A stretch of 22,944 nt of DNA from an uncultured Oscillospiraceae bacterium (GTDB taxonomy: Bacteria > Bacillota_A > Clostridia > Oscillospirales > Oscillospiraceae). The notes under the pieces were generated by a model. It ran no database searches and was not told where the DNA came from. It worked only from the letters and a program-made list of their open reading frames with translations. The translations under genes were made by a program, and so were the position numbers. The stretch covers positions 1 to 22,944 of the forward strand of contig CALXDE010000097.1 of assembly GCA_944386965.1 (NCBI GenBank), read 5' to 3'. Below, piece by piece: positions 22,867 to 22,944 of the stretch; positions within the stretch are counted from its first letter, which is position 1, and each line of letters starts with the position of its first letter.

Positions 22867-22943
22867 CCATCAGGCAGGAAACCATAGGCTTCCCGGCGCA
22901 TTTCTTCGCGAGAGCGCACAACTTCAAGCCGCCAGGCAGGGCC
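22863..22943 (-). CDS. Partial CDS, C-terminal end of an unrecognised protein
   Basis: A frame open from the right window edge encodes 26 residues ending RREAYGFLPDG and a TGA at 22865-22863. It is rich in Arg and Glu (VVRSREEMRREAYG) and GC-rich, unlike the adjacent beta-propeller gene. I cannot name it. The stop overlaps the GTG that opens the beta-propeller ORF, which may be accidental. Confidence 0.3.
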   Translation of the reverse strand, partial: GPAWRLEVVRSREEMRREAYGFLPDG

Positions 22944-22944
22944 T

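Overview
The window looks like the chromosome of a high-GC gut Firmicute, probably Oscillospiraceae (Oscillibacter, Flavonifractor or Dysosmobacter type). This is inferred from strong AGGAGG ribosome binding sites, sigma-A-type promoters, an SLH-domain S-layer protein, very GC-rich coding sequence and structured GC-rich intergenic DNA. No rRNA, tRNA or CRISPR array was recognised.

Layout. (1) 1-3830: the 3' end of a UPF0371/DUF1846 gene, about 0.9 kb of non-coding DNA with hairpins, then tex and a small HExxH metallopeptidase, closed by a terminator. (2) 3900-6991: a two-gene minus-strand operon (TIM-barrel hydroxypyruvate-isomerase-like enzyme, then a Gfo/Idh/MocA inositol-type dehydrogenase), divergent from a LacI-family regulator. 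The shared promoter region holds two matching TGTGC/GCACA palindromes, so this looks like a complete self-contained sugar or inositol regulon. (3) 7016-8967: a small XRE regulator with a probable frameshift, divergent from an unusual protein built of two degenerate tyrosine-recombinase folds plus two winged helices. (4) 9085-12426: a strongly expressed S-layer protein with a long leader and two tetraloop terminators. (5) 12428-13471: a small phage-tail-like gene facing the S-layer gene, followed by non-coding DNA with a large concentric palindrome and several terminator hairpins.

(6) 13472 to the right edge: base composition drops sharply and the DNA becomes accessory. All recognised genes read leftwards. 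From right to left they are a partial CDS, a 5'-truncated beta-propeller-type protein, a sigma-70 region-4-like protein, a 47-residue protein, three serine recombinases (the middle one without a catalytic domain), a metallophosphoesterase, a DUF1016 N-terminal fragment, a low-molecular-weight tyrosine phosphatase and a BRO-N/DinD-like protein. The recombinase genes and the phosphoesterase are joined by 4-base stop/start overlaps, and the phosphatase and DinD-like gene by an ATGA overlap. This appears to be one end of a serine-recombinase mobile element with coupled cargo, whose left boundary is probably near 13472-13540.

The least ordinary items are the duplicated pseudo-recombinase/winged-helix protein beside the S-layer gene, and the recombinase-phosphoesterase-DUF1016-phosphatase-DinD chain.
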